Shown piece by piece: positions 16,416 to 24,157 of a DNA stretch of 64,000 bases. Position 1 is the stretch's first letter, and the number at the start of each line of letters is the position of its first letter. Source of the stretch: Alistipes sp. Lineage in GTDB: Bacteria; Bacteroidota; Bacteroidia; Bacteroidales; Rikenellaceae. Location: assembly GCA_017416915.1 (NCBI GenBank), contig JAFQAN010000027.1, forward strand, positions 62,001 through 126,000, given 5' to 3'. Position numbers and translations under genes: made by a program. The notes beneath the pieces were generated by a model. That model worked only from the letters and a program-made list of their open reading frames with translations. It was not told the origin of the DNA and did no database searches.

Positions 16416-18416
16416 TTAGAGCCAGCCCTGCGCGTTGTTATTCTCGCGCACGACGAGTGCTACCTCAACGGCGATATCCATACCACCTGCTTTGTCGCCA
16501 CCACCAAGCTCTGCACCTCCTGCAATAGCGTGTAGGGTAACAATGCCACAACCAGGCTTCGTAGGTGTGATATACGCCTTATTGCCAAATACTGCGGGCA
16601 GGTCCATAATACCGAGCTTCTCGGCTACGCTATCCGAGATTTCAACCTGTTTAAGCATCGTGAGCGAGAGGTTGCCATCGCCAATGATTGTATTGATGTC
16701 TATCTCGACCTCCTCGCCAACAACGGCAGGATAGCACAACGTGCCACGAACACCCATAAGCACCTTGTAGGCATCAATAGCGCCAGTACCCATCTTACCC
16801 TGATAGTTTTTCAGCGTCATATTGCCACCCTCGGGGTTGGGACGTGTGCCGCTTGCCAGCCTCGAATCGAGGTCATTAACCGAGGTAAGGAGTATCGTTT
16901 TGAGCTGGTCGAGCGTAAGCTGCTTGCCGAGGTCCAAAGCATACGAGAGCGCCAAAGCTGCAATACCCGATACGTGAGGACACGCCATCGAGGTGCCCTG
17001 CATATAGCCATACTTGTTGTTAGGCATCGTAGAGAGTACTCCACCCTCCTCGACGATGGCCGTCATCGTGGAATTGAGGCGCAACTCGCCACCAGGTGCA
17101 GCGACGTTACAACCCGTATTGTAATTGGTGTAATAGGCAGGAAGACCATCTGGGGCGAGCGCCGTAACACCGATAAAATCGACATAGGCTGCGGGGTAAT
17201 CGGCGTGGTCCTTGCTATCGTTACCTGTTGCAAAGATGACTATACCACCATCCAAAGCGTCGCAATTGCGAGTGTTGGCAAAATACTGAATTGCGCTATA
17301 TTCGAGAGAGTAAAAACGTCGGTAGTTCTTATCGCCGTTGATGTTATAAGCGGGATAACCCCACGAATTTTGCAACACCGAGGCACCCATATCGGCAGCA
17401 TAGGTAATTGCTGCGGCACTCGTGTCGATGGTGGTAGATATTCCCTGCGAGAATATCTGACAAGACATTAGGCGCACGCCATCGCCACTACCAGAGCCAC
17501 CTGCCACGCCCGACACGCCGATACCGTTGTTATTCACGGCGGCAACAGTACCCGCAACGTGTGTGCCGTGTCCCAAATCGCCCTCTACATCGGGATTGGG
17601 ATTTACCGAAGGTTTATCCCACGTAATAGTACCACCCGTGCTTGGCACGAAGTTATAGCCATAAATATCGTCGAAATAGCCATTGCCATCATCATCAACG
17701 CCCTTTTCGCCATTTAGCTCAGCCTCGTTTACCCACATATTATCCTTGATGTCGGGGTGGTTATAGTCAATACCCTCATCGACAATGGCGACAATAACCT
17801 CTTTGCGACCCTGAGCAACCTCCCACGCAGCAGCAGCATTGATGTCTGCACCTGCAACAGCACCCTCGAAAATCGCCTGATTACCCGTATTGATGTAGTG
17901 CCACTGCATATCGAGCAACGGATCGTCAAACTTGTTATCCTCGCTACGTGTAGCCGCCACACCATCGACAATCACCACCTTGGATGTAGGCTTACGCAAC
18001 AGGGTGTTATACTGCACACGGTTTACCGCGCTAAGCTTCGCAAACTTCTGTGCCGCAACATCTACTGGCACATCCTCCGAGAAGCCGACAACAAACCAGC
18101 GGTCGAGACCATACTCGCGCTTACGCTCAGCATTGAGCGTCATATCAATAGCGTGGCGAATAGAGGTCGCACCAACCTCCTTCAACACATCTCCAATAGC
18201 CGACTCCGAGGCTGCAACACCACCCTCTTCGAGGGCGGCTACGCTCTCTGCATCAACATAGATAAGCAGGCTACCCTCACCCGCATTTACAGCGCTATTG
18301 ACAATCTTCTCCGACGTAGAGTCCTGGGACAACGAAGCACCCTCCTCAATAGGATCGGTCGTACACGAAGCCGCCAACATTGCCGCAGCAAACATTAGAT
18401 ATTTAACCCTATTCAT
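16416..18416 (-). CDS. Subtilase-family (S8) lipoprotein protease C
   Basis: 666 residues. Lipobox LAASC (Cys18) followed by TTDPIEEGA. An I9-like prodomain spans about 50-140 (YGLDRWFVVGF ... VNRVQY). Catalytic residues are intact: Asp213 (IVDEGID), His283 (GHGTHVAG), Asn399 (FATGND) and Ser476 (GTSMACPHVSG). Between Asp and His it has a longer loop (VNPNPDVEGD) than the other copies. The C-terminal beta domain ends GWL. It has its own conserved promoter block at 18466-18497 and is followed by lipocalin c and subtilase D. Confidence 0.92.
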   Translation of the reverse strand: MNRVKYLMFAAAMLAASCTTDPIEEGASLSQDSTSEKIVNSAVNAGEGSLLIYVDAESVAALEEGGVAASESAIGDVLKEVGATSIRHAIDMTLNAERKREYGLDRWFVVGFSEDVPVDVAAQKFAKLSAVNRVQYNTLLRKPTSKVVIVDGVAATRSEDNKFDDPLLDMQWHYINTGNQAIFEGAVAGADINAAAAWEVAQGRKEVIVAIVDEGIDYNHPDIKDNMWVNEAELNGEKGVDDDGNGYFDDIYGYNFVPSTGGTITWDKPSVNPNPDVEGDLGHGTHVAGTVAAVNNNGIGVSGVAGGSGSGDGVRLMSCQIFSQGISTTIDTSAAAITYAADMGASVLQNSWGYPAYNINGDKNYRRFYSLEYSAIQYFANTRNCDALDGGIVIFATGNDSKDHADYPAAYVDFIGVTALAPDGLPAYYTNYNTGCNVAAPGGELRLNSTMTAIVEEGGVLSTMPNNKYGYMQGTSMACPHVSGIAALALSYALDLGKQLTLDQLKTILLTSVNDLDSRLASGTRPNPEGGNMTLKNYQGKMGTGAIDAYKVLMGVRGTLCYPAVVGEEVEIDINTIIGDGNLSLTMLKQVEISDSVAEKLGIMDLPAVFGNKAYITPTKPGCGIVTLHAIAGGAELGGGDKAGGMDIAVEVALVVRENNNAQGWL

Positions 18417-18465
18417 AAATTAGTTAAGTAAAGTTTTAGGTTTCAAAAAACAGTATTCTAAGGTG

Positions 18466-18497
18466 CTAAATTAGTGATAAATTCTGAATGTTGCAAT
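18466..18497 (-). promoter_or_regulatory. Promoter of subtilase C (conserved block)
   Basis: Minus strand: ATTG (18494-18497), 20 bases, TAATTTAG (18466-18473), then CACCTTAGAAT. The same block, TTGCAA ... TTATCAC-TAnnTTAG-CACCTTAGAAT, occurs ahead of subtilase B. The last box position differs from canonical TAnnTTTG by one base. Confidence 0.65.
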
Positions 18498-18551
18498 ACT
18501 ACGGGAGAAAAAAGCATAAAACGCCATAAAAAAAGGCCATACCACCCAAAA

Positions 18552-18600
18552 GTGAGCGCAAGAACGAGCGTATGAGCGAGCGTAAGAACGAGCGTAAGAC
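18552..18600. repeat. Four degenerate 12-bp tandem repeats
   Basis: GAGCGCAAGAAC, GAGCGTATGAGC, GAGCGTAAGAAC, GAGCGTAAGACA lie in the gap between lipocalin b and subtilase C. The 267-base gap also holds the terminator on one side and the promoter block on the other; I see no gene in it. Confidence 0.75.
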
Positions 18601-18603
18601 ATA

Positions 18604-18649
18604 GCAAAAAAAACATATGAGGCTGGCAAAGGTAAACCTTGCCAGCCTC
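18604..18649 (-). terminator. Rho-independent terminator of the subtilase B/lipocalin b transcript
   Basis: A strong stem GAGGCTGGCAA paired with TTGCCAGCCTC (18619-18649 overall, small TTTA-type loop) is followed on the minus strand by a T8 run (complement of 18605-18613). It lies 35 bases after the lipocalin b stop. Confidence 0.85.
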
Positions 18650-18683
18650 GAATTTATTAAGGGTTGAACAGCTGCTCAACAGC

Positions 18684-19163
18684 CTATAAGAAACGCTCGC
18701 TATATGCCGAACGAGTGGTCTTTGCCTCAGCCTTAATCTCCACAGGAACAGCCTCTGCCGTATATACCGTCGTTAGAGAGACATCCTCCTGACTATACAT
18801 CGTCAGCGTCTTTCCGTCTGCCGACACCTCAGCCTTATATCCCGTCAGCCAATTTTTGCCATCGTCGTAGTTGCCTGTAACGATGTCGCCCGACACATTA
18901 TACGAACCTGCATAGTACTCATAGTTGAGCGTATAGAGGCGCTGATACATCTCGAACGAGCCGTCAGCCTTAAAGACCAAATATACATCGAAATACTCTG
19001 TCGCTGCACCGTCAAACGATGTCAAATGCCACTCATCAACGATTGCTGATGCAAGAGCCGAATCACCAGGCGTAGGTTTATCACCAGGTTTATCACCCTC
19101 TTCACAGCCGACCATTGCGAGGGCCAAAAACATTATAAGAGACCAAATCTTAATACTTTTCAT
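18684..19163 (-). CDS. Lipocalin-like small lipoprotein b
   Basis: 159 residues. Lipobox AMVGC (Cys20), acidic EEGDKPGDK follows. The mature domain aligns by eye with lipoproteins a and c: WHLTSFDGAATEYFDVYLVF, KADGSFEMYQRLYTLNYEYYAG, GDIVTGNYDDGKNW, LTMYSQEDVSLTTVY, ending SERFL. It starts 38 bases after the subtilase B stop and is closed by its own terminator. Surface-lipoprotein location is inferred; function is unknown. Confidence 0.82.
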   Translation of the reverse strand: MKSIKIWSLIMFLALAMVGCEEGDKPGDKPTPGDSALASAIVDEWHLTSFDGAATEYFDVYLVFKADGSFEMYQRLYTLNYEYYAGSYNVSGDIVTGNYDDGKNWLTGYKAEVSADGKTLTMYSQEDVSLTTVYTAEAVPVEIKAEAKTTRSAYSERFL

Positions 19164-19201
19164 ATTATACTCTACTTAATATTGTTTATTTTTCTTTCCT
19201 A

Positions 19202-21199
19202 TTACAACCAGCCGTTACCGCTGTTATTCTCGCGCACGATTAGCGCTACCTCCTTCTCGATGAGCATACCACCAATCGTAATGCCACCGCCAGGCTTCTT
19301 GCCACCAGCGACCAATTTAACCTTAATCGTAGCACAGCCAGGCTTTGTACACTTGATGCAGAGCATATTATCGGCAATGACAACATCGCCCTCAATACCA
19401 AGCTTCTCACGTGTAGCGTCATCTATGTCAGCCTCCATAACTTTAAGGTTTACATCGCCGTCGCCAAGATATGCGTTTACGTCGATAGCCGCGTCGTCGC
19501 CCAGCATAACGGGAATACAGGTAGTACCGCGCACACCCATAAGCACACGATAAGCGTCAATCATACCCGTACCCATCTTTGTTCTATAATTATTATAGTT
19601 TAGCGTCTTACTGCTCCAATTCTTATAGGTTGTATCGTAGTAATATATCTCCTTAGAGCCTTTAAGATTTGCATCGATGTCGTTTACCGAGGTAAGAAGT
19701 ATCGATTTTAGCTGCGGCAAGGTAAGAGTCTTACCCAAATCGAGGGCATACGACAATGCCAAAGCCGCCACACCCGAAACGTGAGGACACGCCATCGAGG
19801 TACCCTGCATATAGCCATACTTGTTGCTGCGGTAAATAGACAACACCTGACCTGCATCTGATGAGGGGTGCGCCATACCACCAGGAGCTGCTACATTACA
19901 GCCGCTACCATAGTTGGTATAGTACGTAGGCAGTCCATCGGGGCCAAAGGCTGTTACGGCGATAAACTCGTTATAAGCAGCGGGATAACAAGCCTCCGAC
20001 ATACCGTCGTTGCCCGCAGCAAATATAACAACACCGCCGTCCAAAGCGGGACAGTTCTTACTACGCATAAAGTATTTCAACGCCTGATACTCAACAGCAA
20101 AATCACCAGAGGTAAAGTTGTTGTCATAAGCAAGACCCGCCGACTTTGTGGGGAAGCCCCACGAACACTGCAAAATTGAAGCACCATTATCGGCTGCATA
20201 CTTGATAGCCTTCGCCATACCGTCCGTACCAACAGCCTGACCATTAGAGCTATACTGCACCGACATAATGCGCACACCATCGCCCTTGCCCGAGCCGCCT
20301 GCAATACCGCAGACGCCCTTGCCGTTGTTATTCACAGCAGCGATAGTACCCGCAATGTGGTGTCCATGACCCGAGTCGCCAGGACGCGAACAAGATATAG
20401 TGCCATTGGTAACAAAGTTGTAACCGTGAATATCGTCGATATAGCCATTATCGTCATCATCGACACCCTCCAAGCCGCCATACTCGCCTTCGTTTACCCA
20501 CATATTGTCGGCAATATCCTCATGGCGAAAATCGACACCCTCATCAACAACGGCTACGATAACATCGGGGCGTCCTGCGGTAATCTCCCACGCCGCAGCG
20601 AGGTTAATGTCGGCACCTGCCACAGCGCCCTCGAAAATCTGCTGATTACCCGTATTGTTGTAGTGCCACTGCATTGAGAGCATAGGGTCGTTGAAGCTCA
20701 CGGCACCAGCGCGCGTATCTGCAAACATTGCAGGGTCAGCCTCGGCGCACTGCATCTTGGGGGCCTCGTAGAGAGTGCTAAACTCGATGTTCTGCACCTC
20801 GTCAATCTTAGCAATTTTACGCGCCACCTCGTCGAGGTCGGCATCCTCCGAGAAGTGTACCACATACCAGCGGTGGAGGTCGCACTCACGCGCAAGGTCA
20901 TCATTCTCGCGCATAGTGAAGACTGGCTCGATAGCGGTAATGCCTATCTCGGCAGCTACGCTGTCAAAAGCCTCAACACCCGTAGATGTTGCGCTCTCTG
21001 CCTCAGCAAAAAGCTCTGCGGTAGCATCATCGACGAAGAGAATTAATCGTCCATCGGCAGCCGAGAGCGACGTGTTTATCAACTTCTTGGCAACTGCATC
21101 ATCCACCTTTGTTACACCACCCTCCGTAATAGGATCGGCAGTACACGACACCATAACGGCAGCAACCATCAGTGATAAAAGAAGTTTTAGCTTATTCAT
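19202..21199 (-). CDS. Subtilase-family (S8) lipoprotein protease B
   Basis: 665 residues. Lipobox VMVSC (Cys19), then TADPITEGG. Prodomain about 50-140 (LHRWYVVHFSEDADLDEVARK). Catalytic Asp219 (VVDEGVD), His278, Asn397 (FAAGND) and Ser468 (GTSMACPHVSG) are present. The His motif reads GHGHHIAG, so the Thr that follows the catalytic His-Gly in almost all subtilases is replaced by His. The C-terminal beta domain ends GWL. It has its own conserved promoter and is followed by lipocalin b. Confidence 0.92.
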   Translation of the reverse strand: MNKLKLLLSLMVAAVMVSCTADPITEGGVTKVDDAVAKKLINTSLSAADGRLILFVDDATAELFAEAESATSTGVEAFDSVAAEIGITAIEPVFTMRENDDLARECDLHRWYVVHFSEDADLDEVARKIAKIDEVQNIEFSTLYEAPKMQCAEADPAMFADTRAGAVSFNDPMLSMQWHYNNTGNQQIFEGAVAGADINLAAAWEITAGRPDVIVAVVDEGVDFRHEDIADNMWVNEGEYGGLEGVDDDDNGYIDDIHGYNFVTNGTISCSRPGDSGHGHHIAGTIAAVNNNGKGVCGIAGGSGKGDGVRIMSVQYSSNGQAVGTDGMAKAIKYAADNGASILQCSWGFPTKSAGLAYDNNFTSGDFAVEYQALKYFMRSKNCPALDGGVVIFAAGNDGMSEACYPAAYNEFIAVTAFGPDGLPTYYTNYGSGCNVAAPGGMAHPSSDAGQVLSIYRSNKYGYMQGTSMACPHVSGVAALALSYALDLGKTLTLPQLKSILLTSVNDIDANLKGSKEIYYYDTTYKNWSSKTLNYNNYRTKMGTGMIDAYRVLMGVRGTTCIPVMLGDDAAIDVNAYLGDGDVNLKVMEADIDDATREKLGIEGDVVIADNMLCIKCTKPGCATIKVKLVAGGKKPGGGITIGGMLIEKEVALIVRENNSGNGWL

Positions 21200-21248
21200 A
21201 GTCTTAGATATTAATAGTTTTCTCCAACTTTAAGTAAATTCTAAGGTG

Positions 21249-21280
21249 CTAAGGTAGTGATAATTTCCGAAAATTGCAAT
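21249..21280 (-). promoter_or_regulatory. Promoter of subtilase B (conserved block)
   Basis: Minus strand: ATTG (21277-21280), 20 bases, TACCTTAG (21249-21256), CACCTTAGAAT. It has the same spacing and flanks as the block before subtilase C. Confidence 0.65.
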
Positions 21281-21399
21281 TTCAAAGGATAAAAGTTGGA
21301 GTAATGGGCTATGCAGCCGCCTCTCGCAACAAAATATACTACGATAAGCACCCGCAAAAAACACAAAGGCTCTCGCTCCCTACCCCGCAAAAACCCACA

Positions 21400-21442
21400 T
21401 CAAAAATAAATCCCGAATGGGCGTATTGCCCACTCGGGATTT
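21400..21442 (-). terminator. Rho-independent terminator of the subtilase A/lipocalin a transcript
   Basis: AAATCCCGAATGGGC-GTATT-GCCCACTCGGGATTT (21408-21442) forms a 15-bp stem with two non-Watson-Crick positions. On the minus strand ATTTTTG follows. A second weaker hairpin (21447-21474, GCGAGGGGT ... ACCCCATTCGC) lies between it and the gene. Confidence 0.8.
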
Positions 21443-21483
21443 TATAGCGAGGGGTACATCAGCACCCCATTCGCACCATACGA

Positions 21484-21936
21484 CTACAAGAAGGGAACAC
21501 CCGCAACGGCACGTGTAGCATCTGCCTTCACGTACTCGGGAATTGCCTGCTGAGTGTAAACGCTCATCACGCTACGCTCGTCGTCGCTGTGAAGACGAAG
21601 CGTTGCACCATCCTGAGACACCTCAGCACGGTATGAGTTCTTCCAAGCATCACCGTTGTCATAAGCACCTGTGAGGGTGTTGCCACTTAGCTCATAAGTA
21701 CCCTTGTAGCACTCATAAACGGTCTCAAAACGCTGATACATCTCGAAGGTGCCATCCTCGTTGAAATCAACGAACACCTCGAACGAAGCAGGAGCATTAT
21801 CCCACTCGGTAATCGCCCACTCATTGACAATCTTATTTACATCACCAGGAGTAAACTGAGGACCTTCATCAGGCTCACAACCAGTCATTGCCATAAGAAG
21901 TGCCAATGCGAGCGTCCATATCTTAAAATTCTTCAT
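21484..21936 (-). CDS. Lipocalin-like small lipoprotein a
   Basis: 150 residues. Lipobox AMTGC (Cys20), then EPDEGPQ. The domain matches lipoproteins b and c: WAITEWDNAPASFEVFVDF, NEDGTFEMYQRF, GTYELSGNTLTGAY, LRLHSDDERSVMSVY, ending VPFL. It begins 37 bases after the subtilase A stop. The shared Cys20 lipobox, WxxxxxD strand, DGxFEMYQR motif and short C-terminal FL show that the three are paralogues. Function is unknown. Confidence 0.82.
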   Translation of the reverse strand: MKNFKIWTLALALLMAMTGCEPDEGPQFTPGDVNKIVNEWAITEWDNAPASFEVFVDFNEDGTFEMYQRFETVYECYKGTYELSGNTLTGAYDNGDAWKNSYRAEVSQDGATLRLHSDDERSVMSVYTQQAIPEYVKADATRAVAGVPFL

Positions 21937-21973
21937 AGTTATATCTGTTTTTACGATTAAACGTTAGTAACTA

Positions 21974-23962
21974 TTACAACCAGCCACCGATAGGCTCATC
22001 TACGACATTACCCTCACGAGCAACGATACCAATCTCCTTCTCGATAAGCATACCGCCAGTATTCTGACCGCTACCAACCATATCGCCACCAGCGATAAGC
22101 TGTACGGTGATAACACCTGCACCAGTATTAGCGCACTCGAAGATAAGCTCGTCGCCAAAGATTGTCTCGTTCTTGATGCCAAGACGTGCGCGCACGTCAT
22201 CGGGAACGATAACACTCTCCAACTTAGCAAGCTTGGTGGTGCCGTCGCCATAGAGCGAGCTAATCTTAATGACATTCTCCTCGCCTGCAACAACAGGAAC
22301 ACATACAGTACCACGTACCGACATCAAAGCGCGGAATGCGTCGATAGAACCAGTACCCATCTTGTTGTAGTAAGCTGCCAAATCGTACTCCGTTGCATCC
22401 TCAGGATTGATACGCTTAACCTGATCGTTGAGATACTGGTTAATGTTGTTTACCGAGGTGAGAAGCATCGTCTGGAACTGCTTAACGCTGTAAGTCTTAC
22501 CCATCTGATCTGCATAAGCCAAAGCCAAAGCTGCAATACCAGATACGTGAGGACAAGCCATCGAAGTACCCTGCATATAGCCATACTGGTTACCAGGCAT
22601 AGTCGAAAGAACGCAACCTGTATTCACATAGTGGGTATAAGCGTTACGGAAGTACTCGCCACCAGGAGCTGCAATGTTACTACCAGGACCGTAGTTGGTG
22701 TAGTATGCGGGAAGACCGTCAGCAGCGGTAGAGGTTACAGAGATGAACTCGCTGTAAGCACCAGGGTAGCTCGACGATGTGTAAGCCTCGTTACCAGCAG
22801 CGAAGATAATCAGACCACCATCCAAAGCGGGGTGATTCTTCTTCTCTACGAAGTACTTGAAAGCTGCATACTGAGGTGAGTAGTAACCATTCTTGAAGGT
22901 ATTGTCGTTGGGTACAGTACCTGCAGGAAGACCCCACGAGCACTGCAAAATAACAGCGCCACAATCAGCAGCATACTCAGCTGCACGTGCTGTAACGGTT
23001 ACGCCATTACCACGGTCACCCGAGAAAATCTGAGTAGAGACGATGCGAACACCATCACCATTGCCAGAACCACCAGCAACACCCGATACACCGATACCGT
23101 TGTTATTAACAGCAGCGATAGTACCTGCAATGTGAGTACCGTGACCAGTATCACCCGCCAAGTCCCAAGTAAGAGGACCGTCATCCGAGAAGTTGTAGCC
23201 ATGGACGTCATCAACATAGCCGTTTTCGTCGTCATCAACGCCCGCAACACCATTAAGCTCTGCCTCGTTGAACCACATATTATCAGCCAAGTCCTCGTGA
23301 GTGTAATCAACACCCTCGTCCATCACAGCAACGATGATATCCTTGCTGCCCTTAATAATATCCCAAGCGGGAATAGCGTTGATGTCGGCACCCTCAACGG
23401 CGATAGGAGTAATCTCCTTGTTACCAGTGTTGGTGTAGTGCCACTGCATAGGAAGCAGAGGATCGTTGTAGTAACCCTCCTCGGCACGTGTAGCCGCTGC
23501 GAAATCAACGTAAGTAGCCTCGGGACGAGGTGCTACAACGGTTGTAGAGAACTGAATACGCTCGATAGCCGCCGACTTAGCGAACTTCTGAGCAACTGCT
23601 TCTACGTCAGCATCCTCCGAGAAGTAAGCTACATACCAGCGGTGCATACCCAAGGCGCGCTTAGCGTCGCCATCAACTGCAAGGTTGAAAACAGGCTCGA
23701 TGGTTACACCACCTACCTCCTCAGCAACAGCGTCAAAGTCGCTGATGCCAGTGCGTGAGCCCTCGGCGGTAGCAAACTGCTCCAATGCTGCCTCATCGAC
23801 ATAGAGGAGAAGCTCGCCCGACAGAGCTGCGGTAGAGGTATTAATGAGCTTGGCCGATGTTGCATCGAGTGCTACTGAACCGGGCTGATCAACAGTGTCG
23901 GTCGCGCACGATACCGCAAGCATACCTGCCAAGGTTATCAATAAAATTTTACCCTTATTCAT
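21974..23962 (-). CDS. Subtilase-family (S8) lipoprotein protease A
   Basis: 662 residues. Lipobox LAVSC (Cys19). I9-like prodomain about 50-140 (LGMHRWYVAYFSEDADVEAVAQKFAK). Catalytic Asp215 (VMDEGVD), His274 (GHGTHIAG), Asn391 (FAAGNE) and Ser467 (GTSMACPHVSG) are intact. As in all four copies the first motif reads DEG rather than the usual D[ST]G. The C-terminal beta domain ends GGWL. It is the first protease after the SusC/SusD genes, 195 bases downstream of the large lipoprotein gene, and is followed by lipocalin a. It is probably an outer-membrane-anchored endopeptidase feeding peptides to the SusC/D pair; that is inference from context. Confidence 0.92.
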   Translation of the reverse strand: MNKGKILLITLAGMLAVSCATDTVDQPGSVALDATSAKLINTSTAALSGELLLYVDEAALEQFATAEGSRTGISDFDAVAEEVGGVTIEPVFNLAVDGDAKRALGMHRWYVAYFSEDADVEAVAQKFAKSAAIERIQFSTTVVAPRPEATYVDFAAATRAEEGYYNDPLLPMQWHYTNTGNKEITPIAVEGADINAIPAWDIIKGSKDIIVAVMDEGVDYTHEDLADNMWFNEAELNGVAGVDDDENGYVDDVHGYNFSDDGPLTWDLAGDTGHGTHIAGTIAAVNNNGIGVSGVAGGSGNGDGVRIVSTQIFSGDRGNGVTVTARAAEYAADCGAVILQCSWGLPAGTVPNDNTFKNGYYSPQYAAFKYFVEKKNHPALDGGLIIFAAGNEAYTSSSYPGAYSEFISVTSTAADGLPAYYTNYGPGSNIAAPGGEYFRNAYTHYVNTGCVLSTMPGNQYGYMQGTSMACPHVSGIAALALAYADQMGKTYSVKQFQTMLLTSVNNINQYLNDQVKRINPEDATEYDLAAYYNKMGTGSIDAFRALMSVRGTVCVPVVAGEENVIKISSLYGDGTTKLAKLESVIVPDDVRARLGIKNETIFGDELIFECANTGAGVITVQLIAGGDMVGSGQNTGGMLIEKEIGIVAREGNVVDEPIGGWL

Positions 23963-24157
23963 AGTTATAAATTTTGTTTTTGTTTGTTATAATGCTAATA
24001 ATCCTGCTCGCATCGCTCTGGTAGAGCCACCCTACTCGACCCTTGCACGAGTCTTTGGGCATACATCCACCCGCTCTATATTGAGCCTCCGACGAGGCGA
24101 GCCGATTGGTTGCGGGTAGCCCGATATGTGTCGAGCTACCACGCTCCCAACAGCAGA

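Noticed and set aside
18458..18679. 73-residue hydrophobic minus-strand frame in the lipocalin b/subtilase C gap
   Set aside because: It spans the terminator, the 12-bp repeats and the promoter block; the hydrophobic look comes from the 12-bp repeats.
13911..23962. Type IX secretion sorting domains on the proteases
   Set aside because: The C-termini end in GWL or GFL without the conserved CTD motifs, and all four have lipoprotein signals.
23963..24157. Small inverted repeats (GCCTC-CGAC-GAGGC and others) between the large lipoprotein and subtilase A
   Set aside because: Short stems without T runs; I cannot call a terminator or a promoter here, and the two genes may simply be cotranscribed.
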